This document shows, piece by piece, positions 9,098 to 17,598 of a stretch of 64,000 nt of DNA. The notes beneath the pieces are model-generated. The model searched no databases and was not told the DNA's origin. It was given only the letters and a program-made list of their open reading frames with translations. The stretch is from Ignavibacteriales bacterium. GTDB taxonomy: Bacteria > Bacteroidota > Ignavibacteria > Ignavibacteriales > Ignavibacteriaceae. Positions within the stretch are counted from its first letter, which is position 1; the number at the start of each line of letters is the position of its first letter. Both the position numbers and the translations under genes were made by a program. The stretch covers positions 1 through 64,000 of the forward strand of contig JADJIA010000010.1 of NCBI GenBank assembly GCA_016707285.1. The letters run 5' to 3'.

Positions 9098-9682
9098 CTA
9101 TTCCAGTCTAAAAACGAACTGGTAATGAGATTCATCAACAAAGATTTCCTGTTTAAAGGTGGGGTGACCCTCTTTAACGATCTTTATTTTGTGATTTCCC
9201 GGGCTGAGTTTAAGAGGGATTGTGGGATCAACTTTTTTAAAATCGACGAAAAAATCGGCATCGGTTGGGGTAACTGTGAATTGTACGGTTATCATTCCCG
9301 GATCATTTTCGCCAAGTTTTGGTTCCACAGAGTAGGGGACAACATCGGATGGCTGAAGTGCGGGTGTGGTGATAATTGCCGATTTATAACCGGGGCACTT
9401 AACTTCAATCACCTGTGGGTGAGTGTCAAAAAGTATCGTATATCTCTTCTCTTCCACTTCATACACGGGACCAATAATTGAATCGGTTGTACATTCAAAA
9501 TAGAGATTATTCAGGGAAGAATATACAATAAGCGCAGCCCTGCCGGGGAAGATATAAAAATCGGGATTCCCTCCCTTATATTGGGTGGGACCGGCTTTTA
9601 GCTCTTTCTCCTGAGCAGATATTGTAACAGAAAAAATCAGGAGAATAAAAAACACAGCTTTGAACATAAATCTGTTTTTCAT
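9098..9682 (-). CDS. Secreted PEGA-domain protein
   Basis: From ATG 9682 the 194-residue product begins MKNRFMFKAVFFILLIFSVT with ISAQ following, a clear signal peptide ending at SAQ. The last 65 residues (FTVTPTDADFFVDFKKVDPT... LSPGNHKIKIVKEGHPTFKQ) are a PEGA-like beta domain, usually found in cell-surface or periplasmic proteins. A longer frame to 9718 would overlap gdh and place charged residues before the signal, so 9682 is preferred. It sits 11 bases after gdh in the same direction. Function is unknown; a surface or wall-associated role is inferred. Confidence 0.75.
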   Translation of the reverse strand: MKNRFMFKAVFFILLIFSVTISAQEKELKAGPTQYKGGNPDFYIFPGRAALIVYSSLNNLYFECTTDSIIGPVYEVEEKRYTILFDTHPQVIEVKCPGYKSAIITTPALQPSDVVPYSVEPKLGENDPGMITVQFTVTPTDADFFVDFKKVDPTIPLKLSPGNHKIKIVKEGHPTFKQEIFVDESHYQFVFRLE

Positions 9683-9693
9683 AACTATCCTCA

Positions 9694-10938
9694 TCAAACC
9701 CATCCACGAATTTTGCATGCTTCGGCAACGCGAGCAACACCAACAACCATCGCCGCAAGCCGGGAATGGATTCTGTTTTCTTCCAAAGCATTAAATACAG
9801 AGCGGAAACCTTTTGAAATCTTCAGATCAAGTCCTCTGTTAACTCCCTCTTCATCCCAAAAGAAAGAAGATGAATCCTGTACCATCTCAAAATAGGATAC
9901 TATCACTCCGCCGGAACTGGCAAGAATATCGGGGATTACTTTCACCCCTTTTTCAAAAAGGATAAGATCCGCATTAGGAGTTGTGGGTCCATTGGCAAGT
10001 TCTGAGATAATTCCGGCTTTAATTCGATCGGCATTTTTATCATTTATTGAGTTTTCGAGTGCAGCAGGATAAAGAATATCAGTTTCGATTTCGAGAACCC
10101 TGTCACGATCAATTTCTTCAGCTCCCCTAAAACCGGCGAGACTTCCTGTGGTTAACTTGTGTGTTACAAGTTTTGATACATCTATGCCTTTTGGATTGTA
10201 AAGTCCAACTTTGGAATCCGAAACAGCTATCAGATCACCGGTACCCAGAATTTCCTTATGTAGCAAGGCACACCTCTGTCCCGCATTTCCAAATCCTTGA
10301 ATTGAAAATTTTTCGGGTTTAATGTGGTAGTGTTTACACGCCTCTCTTACGGCTATAACTCCACCTCTTGAAGTGGCGTCTCTTCTGCCTTCCGATCCAC
10401 CAATTTGCAGCGGTTTGTCGGTAAGAATGCCCGATGAATGTTTCCTTACAATGGTTTCATATTCATCCATCATCCATGCCATTGTCTGCGGATTTGTGTA
10501 AACATCGGGAGCTGGAATGTCTTTTTCAGTACCGATAAAGTCGGCAGCAGCTCTTATATATCCACGGGATACAGCTTCAAGTTCTCTGTCTGAAAGGTCT
10601 TTTGGGTTGCAAATAACTCCACCTTTCCCTCCGCCGAGAGGGAGATCAACCACTGCTGTTTTCCAGGTCATCCAACAGGCGAGAGCACGAATAACATCAA
10701 CGGTTTCGTCGGGATGGAATCTTATTCCACCTTTTGCGGGTCCGCGGGCGGTGTTATACTGAATTCTGTAACCTTCATATACAGCCACTTTCCCTGAATC
10801 GAGTCGGACAGGCATTGTGAAAGCAAACTCTCTTTGAGGTTTGGCAAGAAGTTCGGTGGTTGCATCATCAAGATGTAAAATTTTTGCAGCTTCATAGACT
10901 TGCTGTTTGGCAACATCAAACGAATTATAAGTTTTCAT
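9694..10938 (-). CDS. Glu/Leu/Phe/Val-type glutamate dehydrogenase
   Basis: The 414-residue protein has the glutamate-site segment PLGGGKGGVICNPKDLSD (about 99-116), RGPAKGGIRFHPDE upstream, and the Rossmann segment FSIQGFGNAGQRCALLH (about 211-227). Length and motifs fit the hexameric RocG/GudB-type dehydrogenases that interconvert glutamate and 2-oxoglutarate plus ammonia, usually catabolic and NAD-linked. Cofactor is inferred. It overlaps the upstream zinc-ribbon gene by four bases, so the two are translationally coupled. A second, GdhA-type enzyme lies 3.2 kb away. Confidence 0.92.
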   Translation of the reverse strand: MKTYNSFDVAKQQVYEAAKILHLDDATTELLAKPQREFAFTMPVRLDSGKVAVYEGYRIQYNTARGPAKGGIRFHPDETVDVIRALACWMTWKTAVVDLPLGGGKGGVICNPKDLSDRELEAVSRGYIRAAADFIGTEKDIPAPDVYTNPQTMAWMMDEYETIVRKHSSGILTDKPLQIGGSEGRRDATSRGGVIAVREACKHYHIKPEKFSIQGFGNAGQRCALLHKEILGTGDLIAVSDSKVGLYNPKGIDVSKLVTHKLTTGSLAGFRGAEEIDRDRVLEIETDILYPAALENSINDKNADRIKAGIISELANGPTTPNADLILFEKGVKVIPDILASSGGVIVSYFEMVQDSSSFFWDEEGVNRGLDLKISKGFRSVFNALEENRIHSRLAAMVVGVARVAEACKIRGWV

Positions 10939-11126
10939 TTTTTTAATTCCTCGTCAACTAACGGTTCGAGTGGGTTTTCAGGTGGAAGAATAATCTTATA
11001 CCAGCATTTTTTGCAAATAAGTGCTCTGTCAACCTTGAGGAGCACTTGCTCCCAACTTGTAAGACGGGCGTTGCAATGTGGGCAGACCTCAAACACCTCT
11101 CCTTTTTTTTCGATATTATCTTTCAT
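10935..11126 (-). CDS. Small zinc-ribbon protein
   Basis: The 63-residue protein has two knuckles, CPHC (about 15-18) and CKKC (about 38-41), spaced for one zinc ribbon, and is otherwise charged, with no membrane segment. It overlaps its neighbours on both sides by four bases, linking the receiver/PEP-binding protein upstream to the glutamate dehydrogenase downstream. A regulatory or adaptor role in that operon is possible but is inference only. Confidence 0.75.
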   Translation of the reverse strand: MKDNIEKKGEVFEVCPHCNARLTSWEQVLLKVDRALICKKCWYKIILPPENPLEPLVDEELKK

Positions 11127-12970
11127 TTTTCCTCCTCGATTGTCGGTTTAAGGATAATCCCGACTTTTTGAGTTGCATTCATCTTAATTACGATATCGTT
11201 TTTTAAGCGAATATGTTTTACCCCTTCCCTCTGCTCTTCCACAGGAAGTGAGTTGAGCCATTCACCATCGAGGAAACTGTCGCTTATTCCGTTCCCAACT
11301 GTAAAGTAGGCGATTGCAAATGAGGTAAGGTTGTGGAAAAAATGGGAGCCCTGTGAAGGTAAAACCTTTATATCTTTAAATTGGTTCTCAATTATTGCGG
11401 CGGCGCCGGAGATTTTCGCCCAGGTTACTGGGATTCCCAGCCACTGGTCCAATGATCCCCACCTTCCGGGACCTACAAGCAGATAAGGTGCCTGATCTTT
11501 GATAAGTTTTGAATTAAAATAACCAATTGCTCCGGCAACCACCCTGCTTTTGGAGCGATCAAATTCCTCTGAATCGATATAGATGATATCACGGATGTTA
11601 TCGATTATTCCATTTCCCAATACTTCGTCACTACGGCAAATCAGGTCTGATTTGGGATGTTTTTCAGGGTTTATTTTTTCGGTTTCGGTGTTTACAACCA
11701 TCGGCCTCATCTGAAGGATATAAAATTCCTTGTTTTTCCCTCTTTCAACATTCAGATTTACAGCGAACTCAATCTCCACTTCAGTTCCCATCCCCCACCT
11801 GCCCATATCAACTATTAGCTCAAGAATTGCGGCAAGAGGCAGAAGATTATTTTTTAGCAGGGGGGCAAAGGTTATCAGTCGTGTCCCCTCGCGGGAAATT
11901 CCATCATAAATTGCATGGTTGTTGTGGGAGTAGGTTGATGCAACATACTGTAAAGTACCATCTTTTTCTGCGGTTTCAATTTCAAAACTTTTGGTGCAAA
12001 TATCTTCTATCCGGGATGCAAACAGTGTGTTTGTTGACATATCGAGAGCATAAAACGACCTTTGGGTAGTCCTCAAGGCTTCATCGGGATTATGGAACTG
12101 TATTATCCGTTTGGGATGGCGTGGGCTAAACCTTACTGTCTCGCCCCCTTCAACCACCCATTTCCCAAGTCCAAGAGCAACAGCAACAATTCCATCTTCT
12201 GAAACCTGTGGGGCTAATGGATAAAAATTATATGACTTTACAACTCCCGAAAAAGTGGGATAAAACCTGCCGTCAAAATTGGTACCTACCATTTTTTGGA
12301 TGATAACCGCCATTTTTTCCTCTTCATGCCTGTAGGAGGTGGCAGCTATATAGTTCTTCGCTTCTTGAAAGTATGTGGAAGCAAACACAAGTTTAACTGC
12401 GTTTACAAGTTCTTTTAACCTTAAAAACTGGTCGGGATTGTTGTTTGGGATCATCAATGTGGAATAAACCCCGGCAAAAGGATGATATTGTGAATCTTCA
12501 AGAAGGCTTGAAGACCTCACGGCAAGTGGTGTTTTGATGAGATCAAGAAACGACATAAGGTTGGCAATAATTTCTTCAGAGAAAACCTCAGCTTTGAGGA
12601 ATCGTTCTTTAATCTCTTCATCGTTATCACAGTTAAGGGCAAAACTTCTCAAGTTGTTTTCATCGAGGAACTGGTCAAATACTTCAGTTCCGATTACCAC
12701 TGCAACGGGAACAGAGATTCTTGTCCCTTCAAACTGATGGTGAAGTTCATAATTGTTTATAAGAATGTTTAAGAATCCCAGACCACGCGCTTTCCCACCA
12801 AGGGATCCGCCGCCAATTCGGGCAAAACTGGTGGATGTATCAAAAGAATCTTTGTGGAAGTCGGTTAAAATACCTCTCTGTCTTAGTCTTCTGTAGTTTC
12901 TCAGTGAGGTTATGAGGTGTTTTCGCAGTTGTTCGAGGGAGTTAAAATCTGTTACTTTAACAGATCGCAA
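11123..12970 (-). CDS. PEP/pyruvate-binding (PPDK N-terminal-like) protein, C-terminal part of a frameshifted gene
   Basis: This piece carries the ATP-grasp-like domain shared by PEP synthase and pyruvate phosphate dikinase: GGKARGLGFLN (about 57-67) and PLAVRSSSLLEDS with HPFAGVYST (about 147-171). It lacks the phosphohistidine swivel and PEP-binding barrel, so it cannot be a complete PEP synthase. The first codon is TTG and sits inside a domain that continues upstream in another frame (HAERNNFSNWFKARTEFWLS, then EQLRSVKVTDF). It is therefore the 3' part of one gene with 12952-14133. Function of such receiver-PPDK proteins in Bacteroidota relatives is unknown. Confidence 0.85.
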   Translation of the reverse strand: MRSVKVTDFNSLEQLRKHLITSLRNYRRLRQRGILTDFHKDSFDTSTSFARIGGGSLGGKARGLGFLNILINNYELHHQFEGTRISVPVAVVIGTEVFDQFLDENNLRSFALNCDNDEEIKERFLKAEVFSEEIIANLMSFLDLIKTPLAVRSSSLLEDSQYHPFAGVYSTLMIPNNNPDQFLRLKELVNAVKLVFASTYFQEAKNYIAATSYRHEEEKMAVIIQKMVGTNFDGRFYPTFSGVVKSYNFYPLAPQVSEDGIVAVALGLGKWVVEGGETVRFSPRHPKRIIQFHNPDEALRTTQRSFYALDMSTNTLFASRIEDICTKSFEIETAEKDGTLQYVASTYSHNNHAIYDGISREGTRLITFAPLLKNNLLPLAAILELIVDMGRWGMGTEVEIEFAVNLNVERGKNKEFYILQMRPMVVNTETEKINPEKHPKSDLICRSDEVLGNGIIDNIRDIIYIDSEEFDRSKSRVVAGAIGYFNSKLIKDQAPYLLVGPGRWGSLDQWLGIPVTWAKISGAAAIIENQFKDIKVLPSQGSHFFHNLTSFAIAYFTVGNGISDSFLDGEWLNSLPVEEQREGVKHIRLKNDIVIKMNATQKVGIILKPTIEEEK

Positions 12971-14133
12971 CTGCTCTGAGAGCCAAAACTCGGTTCTTGC
13001 TTTAAACCAGTTTGAAAAGTTGTTCCTCTCGGCGTGGTATTTAATACTCTCCCGGGGGGTACATTTGTGAGTGCAATTTCCATTTCATAAAGGTTTGCAG
13101 CCCTGCCAATTTCTGAACCTTCGGGCGAACGAAAAACAAAATCACCAAAACTGAAATATGCCTTCAGGAAAGCACGGAGTTCAATGAGGAGAGTTGGTGA
13201 ACCCTTCTTTAAAAATGAGGCGCCAATTTCATGGGCGTCCTTCTCATATTTTGATTCACTCGACTGGAGTAGAATCGCAATATCGTAGTGTACTTTTTTA
13301 ACTTCCTCGGCGAATTCTATTCCCGCTCTTGGAAGAGTTTTGCCACCTTTTGGGAAATCGATATCCGATATGATCCCCAGGATATACTCTTTGTATTCAT
13401 TAAAAAATGCCCAGGCTTCTTCATAATTTTGAGCAAGGAAAATTTTGGGTCGGGCTCTCATTCTGAGGAATTTGTGAGTAAGATTAATCCCCTCAGCCAC
13501 AAGTCTTTTTGACTGTTGGATGATCTCGGTATAGATTACAGGGAGAAAACTTGAATAATCACGGATACTGTCTTCGATCACCAGGATCGATTGCACCCCA
13601 ACCATGTTGGTATCATGTTGCATGTTGAGGCGGTCTTCGAAATATTTAATTATACCTATTATCAGACGAAAATCGCCCTGCCAGATAAATATTTTGTCGA
13701 AGACTGACATGTTGGAGTGTTGGATCAATTCAGAAAGTTCCCGGTTATCGAACGCGAGCAACACAACCGGAATCGAAATATCGAGCCCCGGGAACTTCTT
13801 ATTCATCGCCTTTATCATCCCCGCAAGTTTTACGGGTTTGATATCTTCAGTGTGGAGTGTAATGATCACCATCTCGAAGTTTTTTTCTTCAAGCAGGGCA
13901 ATAGCCTCGTAGCCCTTCGAAACTCTGGTGAGCTCGGGAGAGTGGCTTAACTGCAAACTTAGATACTCGTTCCTTATCAGTTCATAAAGTCTTCCGTCCT
14001 CTTCAAAAAGATAGAGATCGTAAAGAGATGATACTATCAGGATATCTCTAATTCTCTGTCTCATCAGATTCTGGAAGCCCTGGAATCGGGTTCCGTATCC
14101 ATGTTCTACCCAGTTGGGATCGATAATCGTCAT
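12952..14133 (-). CDS. Receiver-domain N-terminal part of the same frameshifted gene
   Basis: The piece holds a degenerate receiver-like domain (about 28-170) and a second domain with a full receiver set: acidic pair ED (about 187), phospho-acceptor Asp in ISDIDFPKGG, Ser in LLQSSE and Lys in FLKKGS. The true frame ends at the C3G6 tract 13051-13059; its last 30 or so residues are out of frame. Adding one base there fuses it to 11123-12970 as a protein of about 1,003 residues. It suggests that the PPDK-like module is controlled by a receiver domain, though the phosphodonor is unknown. Confidence 0.75.
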   Translation of the reverse strand: MTIIDPNWVEHGYGTRFQGFQNLMRQRIRDILIVSSLYDLYLFEEDGRLYELIRNEYLSLQLSHSPELTRVSKGYEAIALLEEKNFEMVIITLHTEDIKPVKLAGMIKAMNKKFPGLDISIPVVLLAFDNRELSELIQHSNMSVFDKIFIWQGDFRLIIGIIKYFEDRLNMQHDTNMVGVQSILVIEDSIRDYSSFLPVIYTEIIQQSKRLVAEGINLTHKFLRMRARPKIFLAQNYEEAWAFFNEYKEYILGIISDIDFPKGGKTLPRAGIEFAEEVKKVHYDIAILLQSSESKYEKDAHEIGASFLKKGSPTLLIELRAFLKAYFSFGDFVFRSPEGSEIGRAANLYEMEIALTNVPPGRVLNTTPRGTTFQTGLKQEPSFGSQSSCDLLK

Positions 14134-14165
14134 TTACACTTCATTTTGATGATTAATAAATGATG

Positions 14166-15503
14166 TTATACAACACCCTGGTCGAGCATTGCATCAGCTA
14201 CCTTGAGGAAGCCTGCGATGTTGGCACCATTAACATAGTTACCCGGGGTACCAAATCTGTCAGCTGCCGAAACACAAGCACTGTGGATTGAGTGCATGAT
14301 CAACCTTAATCTGTTGTCAACCTCTTCGCTTGTCCAGTTCAGACGCATACTGTTTTGAGCCATCTCAAGTCCGGAAACAGCAACACCACCGGCATTTGCT
14401 GCTTTACCCGGTCCGTAGAGTATTCCTTTTTGCAGGAATATCTGAACTCCATCATAGGTGGTTGGCATGTTAGCACCTTCTGCAACAACATAGACTCCAT
14501 TATTGACAAGATTTTGTGCGTCAATGGCGTTTATTTCATTTTGGGTTGCCGACGGGAAGGCACAATCTGCTTTGATGTTCCAGAGTGGATTGTATGTCTC
14601 TGTTCCTGAGAATGGAGTGTAAACAGCTTCTTTATATTTATCGGCATATTCTGATATTCTTCCTCTGCGAACATTTTTCAGATTAAGAACAAATGCCAAT
14701 TTATCTTCATCTATTCCTTTTTCATCATAAATGAAACCTGCAGAATCGGAGAGTGTTACAACTTTACCACCGAGTTCAAGGATTTTTTGAGTGGTATATT
14801 GAGCCACATTTCCACTTCCTGAAACAAGACACATCTTCCCGTCGAGAGTTTCCCTGCGGGTTCTTAACATTTCACTGGCAAAATAGACGCATCCATAACC
14901 GGTTGCCTCGGGACGAATGAGTGAACCGCCCCAATTTAAACTTTTACCCGTAAGTACGCCCGTAAATTCATTTCTGATCCGTTTATACTGACCAAAAAGG
15001 AATCCGATCTCTCTACCACCCACTCCAATATCGCCCGCGGGTACATCCGTATTGGGACCAATGTGGCGCTGGAGTTCAGTCATGAAACTTTGACAAAATT
15101 TCATCACTTCGTTGTCGGTCTTGCCTTTTGGATCAAAATCAGAACCTCCTTTTCCTCCTCCCATCGGAAGTGTCGTCAGGCTGTTCTTAAATACCTGCTC
15201 AAAAGCAAGGAATTTTAGAATTCCAAGATTAACCGACGGGTGGAATCTTAATCCTCCCTTATAGGGACCAATAGCTGAATTCATCTCTATTCTGAAACCA
15301 CGATTTACCTGTACCTCACCTTCATCATCAAGCCATGGCACCCTGAACATAATTACTCTTTCGGGTTCAACTATTCTTTCAATTATTTTGGTGGAGCGAT
15401 ATTCTGGATGGCGCTCTAAAACCAGTTCAAGGGATTCAATTACTTCCTGAACTGCCTGGTGGAACTCGGCTTCTGCCGGATTTTTTGCCTTTAACTCTGA
15501 CAT
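14166..15503 (-). CDS. gdhA: GdhA-type glutamate dehydrogenase
   Basis: The protein aligns well with E. coli and Bacteroides GdhA: NSAIGPYKGGLRFHPSVNL, TTLPMGGGKGGSDFDPKGK, GGSLIRPEATGYG and the C-terminal NYVNGANIAGFLKVADAML. These hexameric enzymes normally run in the biosynthetic, NADPH-linked direction. ATG 15503 gives 445 residues, the usual length. The frame extends to a TTG at 15602 without a ribosome-binding site; relatives start about five residues before 15503, where GGAGGA (15531-15536) occurs but no start codon follows in frame. It is separate from the 3.2-kb-distant RocG-type gene, so ammonia assimilation and glutamate breakdown may be split between them. Confidence 0.92.
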   Translation of the reverse strand: MSELKAKNPAEAEFHQAVQEVIESLELVLERHPEYRSTKIIERIVEPERVIMFRVPWLDDEGEVQVNRGFRIEMNSAIGPYKGGLRFHPSVNLGILKFLAFEQVFKNSLTTLPMGGGKGGSDFDPKGKTDNEVMKFCQSFMTELQRHIGPNTDVPAGDIGVGGREIGFLFGQYKRIRNEFTGVLTGKSLNWGGSLIRPEATGYGCVYFASEMLRTRRETLDGKMCLVSGSGNVAQYTTQKILELGGKVVTLSDSAGFIYDEKGIDEDKLAFVLNLKNVRRGRISEYADKYKEAVYTPFSGTETYNPLWNIKADCAFPSATQNEINAIDAQNLVNNGVYVVAEGANMPTTYDGVQIFLQKGILYGPGKAANAGGVAVSGLEMAQNSMRLNWTSEEVDNRLRLIMHSIHSACVSAADRFGTPGNYVNGANIAGFLKVADAMLDQGVV

Positions 15504-15676
15504 GAAAGTTTTTACATAGTCAGACTTGCTTCCTCCGTTATTAGATATTATTGGGACTGTTGGATTTATTGACTGGGGGATGCAGGGTGTGAAATTTGAC
15601 AATAAGAGAGAGGAATCTCACATGGAGAAGTTGATTTGAGAAAGATAATCGATCATGATTATACTTCATTTTTGTT

Positions 15677-15704
15677 AAACCGGAGGGGAAAAAGAGTCCG
15701 GTTT
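15677..15704. promoter_or_regulatory. Hairpin in the gdhA leader
   Basis: AAACCGGA (15677-15684) and TCCGGTTT (15697-15704) form a perfect 8-bp stem with a 12-base loop, about 175 bases upstream of gdhA. There is no U-tract on either side, so it is not an obvious terminator. It could be an operator or leader structure. The rest of the 15504-15912 gap shows nothing I can name. Confidence 0.35.
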
Positions 15705-15945
15705 GTTCACTAAGCATTTCGCTTCCGATAAATTGAAGAAAAGCAATTACTTGTTGATTTAAATTACACAAAATGATCGATTCCGCAAACATTTTCTTTG
15801 TTCCAAATGTATAATAGTTGGAACCCTGAAAAATATTTATTCTCAGACCTGTAAAAAGATTTCACTTTTTCCGGTTTTGATTTTATTTTTCGGGTATTTG
15901 TTCTAAACCAAATTGATTTTTAAATTCCAATTGTTGAGGTTGACC

Positions 15946-16689
15946 ATTAAAAAAATCTTACTTCTTTCACTTGTTTTATCTCTCGGTTATATGTCGCGAG
16001 CCCAAATTTTTGATGACTGGTATCCAGAGGGAGTCCCGTCATTTTTTATTGGTGGTGGATATGGTTTTATGTATGCCAACTCTACCGGTCTGGATATGTT
16101 TATTCATGAATACAACCGTCAAAAAAGACCAATTCTTTCAAAATATATGGAGAAATCAAGTTTCTCAGGTTTGGCTCTTTCCACCGGTTTCTTTTGGAAT
16201 GGTTTAATTCTTGAGCTTGGTTATTCAACACACAGTGGAACTTTGATCGCAGAAGGCAACCCAGCAAAAATCGCTCCCGGTTCCATCACCCATCGAAAAA
16301 TTGACCTTGATCTCCACTCCATAAATATAATGGGGGCACTGGTTTATGGTTTCGACCCCATCTACACAGGTCCATTTATTGAAGCGGCTTTCACAAACAT
16401 CAAATTTGAAACCGAGATAGAAGGCAGAGGCCTAAAGCGACTTGATATGGACAGTTACATCGGATTTAACACAGGATGGCTTTTTATTATCGGAGATCCG
16501 GGAGGATCAGGAGCATACCTTGTCTTTAAGCCATATTATTCTTATTCAGTTAGTGATCCTGAGTGGTTAAAACTTTATGAGGCAACCAACACAAAACCGC
16601 TTGAAGGACAGTTTTTTGAGGACACAAAAGGTGCTTTTAATGGATTTAATATGACCATCACACTAAATCTTAATATGGCGTGTTTTTAA
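15946..16689 (+). CDS. Predicted outer-membrane beta-barrel protein
   Basis: I do not recognise the family. The product has a signal peptide (KKILLLSLVLSLGYMSRAQ) and then alternating aromatic/hydrophobic strands with many Gly and Tyr residues, typical of a small outer-membrane barrel of about 230 residues. There is no ATG near the signal peptide. The best-spaced start is ATT 15946, six bases after GAGG; TTG codons at 15913-15940 are alternatives. It stands alone between gdhA (divergent) and the DUF6328 gene. Confidence 0.7.
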   Translation: MKKILLLSLVLSLGYMSRAQIFDDWYPEGVPSFFIGGGYGFMYANSTGLDMFIHEYNRQKRPILSKYMEKSSFSGLALSTGFFWNGLILELGYSTHSGTLIAEGNPAKIAPGSITHRKIDLDLHSINIMGALVYGFDPIYTGPFIEAAFTNIKFETEIEGRGLKRLDMDSYIGFNTGWLFIIGDPGGSGAYLVFKPYYSYSVSDPEWLKLYEATNTKPLEGQFFEDTKGAFNGFNMTITLNLNMACF

Positions 16690-16868
16690 TATCGAAATTT
16701 TGTAATAAAAGTTGATCTGGCTGGCTAAAGCTTTCGGTTTTTCTAATTTGTGACAAATAATCCTGATTTTGTTCACAATTAATATTATATTTCTACCAGC
16801 TGTTTAACAAAGTGTTTTTCGTCAGTGTAGATATTGCCTGCTTTTAGAAAGCTAAAAAAAGAGTTTTT

Positions 16869-17360
16869 ATGGAAGACCTTAATCAAAAAACAAATATAGA
16901 GCCCACCAAAGAAGATTTGGAAAATCCTGAAGGAAGAAGTTTAAACGACATGCTTCAGGAGTTGCGTATTCTGCTGCAGGGAGCCCAGGTTTTAACGGCT
17001 TTTCTTGTTGTCCTCCCCTTTAACCAAAGTTTTGGGAAAATCCATCCCTTTGAAAAGTGGGTTTTTACAGCAACTTTCCTCTGCTCAATTTGCAGCATGG
17101 TGTTTTTTAGCGCTCCTGCGGCACATCACCGTCTTATCCGCCCGTTGATTAACAGAATGACTTTTAAGTTGTTTGCAACACGGATGATATTAATTGGGCT
17201 TCTGTTTTTATCATTTGCCTTGATACTCGTAACGCAGTTGGTGGTGTGGCAGGTACTTGATACCACTACAAGTATATTAGTCTCCACTTTTGTGGGGATA
17301 TTAATTCTTTTTATCTGGTGGCTCTTTCCACTGTTCCTTAAAAAAAGGGTGGGAGACTGA
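16869..17360 (+). CDS. DUF6328 family membrane protein
   Basis: The 163-residue protein has a charged N-terminus (1-35) and four hydrophobic helices, around 36-55, 68-87, 104-126 and 133-152, ending in a basic tail. The pattern, with LLQGAQVLTAFLVVLPF in helix 1 and the AAHHRL loop after helix 2, matches the uncharacterised DUF6328 family. It is likely an inner-membrane protein. Its function is unknown and it is a single-gene unit. Just after its stop codon an octamer repeat region begins. Confidence 0.75.
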   Translation: MEDLNQKTNIEPTKEDLENPEGRSLNDMLQELRILLQGAQVLTAFLVVLPFNQSFGKIHPFEKWVFTATFLCSICSMVFFSAPAAHHRLIRPLINRMTFKLFATRMILIGLLFLSFALILVTQLVVWQVLDTTTSILVSTFVGILILFIWWLFPLFLKKRVGD

Positions 17361-17367
17361 TTTTAAT

Positions 17368-17427
17368 GCAATAAATGCAATAATATATTTGGAATCCAAT
17401 AATCCAGTAATGCAGTAATCCAATAAT
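17368..17427. repeat. Octamer tandem repeat, array 2 (AATCCAAT orientation)
   Basis: Near the DUF6328 stop codon come two AATGCAATAA-like units, then AATCCAAT, AATCCAGT, AATGCAGT and AATCCAAT in strict 8-base phase (17393-17424). It is the inverse complement of array 3 at 17494. Confidence 0.75.
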
Positions 17428-17493
17428 ATACTTGGAGACAGTTTCAACTGAATTAGAATGATTTTGGGATTTTGGAATGCATATGGATCAAAT

Positions 17494-17598
17494 ATTACTG
17501 CATTATTGGATTATTGGATTATTGGATTAAAAAAAAGCCCCTCCATTTCTGAAGAGGCTTAAAACATTATTGCATTACTGCATTATTGCATTATTGCA
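17494..17598. repeat. Octamer tandem repeats, arrays 3 and 4
   Basis: Array 3 (17494-17527) is ATTACTGC followed by three ATTATTGG units. Array 4 (17566-17597) is ATTATTGC, ATTACTGC, ATTATTGC, ATTATTGC and runs straight into the gyrA stop codon. The gyrA terminator lies between them. All units share the ATTAYTGS consensus of array 1. Confidence 0.8.
17528..17562 (-). terminator. Terminator of the gyrBA side
   Basis: On the minus strand AAGCCTC pairs imperfectly with GAGGGGCTT (two-base bulge, 17537-17560) and is followed by a T8 run (17529-17536). It faces transcription leaving gyrA and lies between two octamer arrays. Confidence 0.65.

Noticed and set aside
9125..9481. 118-codon frame antisense to the PEGA-domain gene
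   Set aside because: It is a shadow of a gene with a clear signal peptide and domain.
12952..12970. Overlap of the two PPDK pieces as genuine translational coupling
   Set aside because: Homologous sequence continues in the second frame upstream of the TTG start, so it is a frameshift and not two genes.
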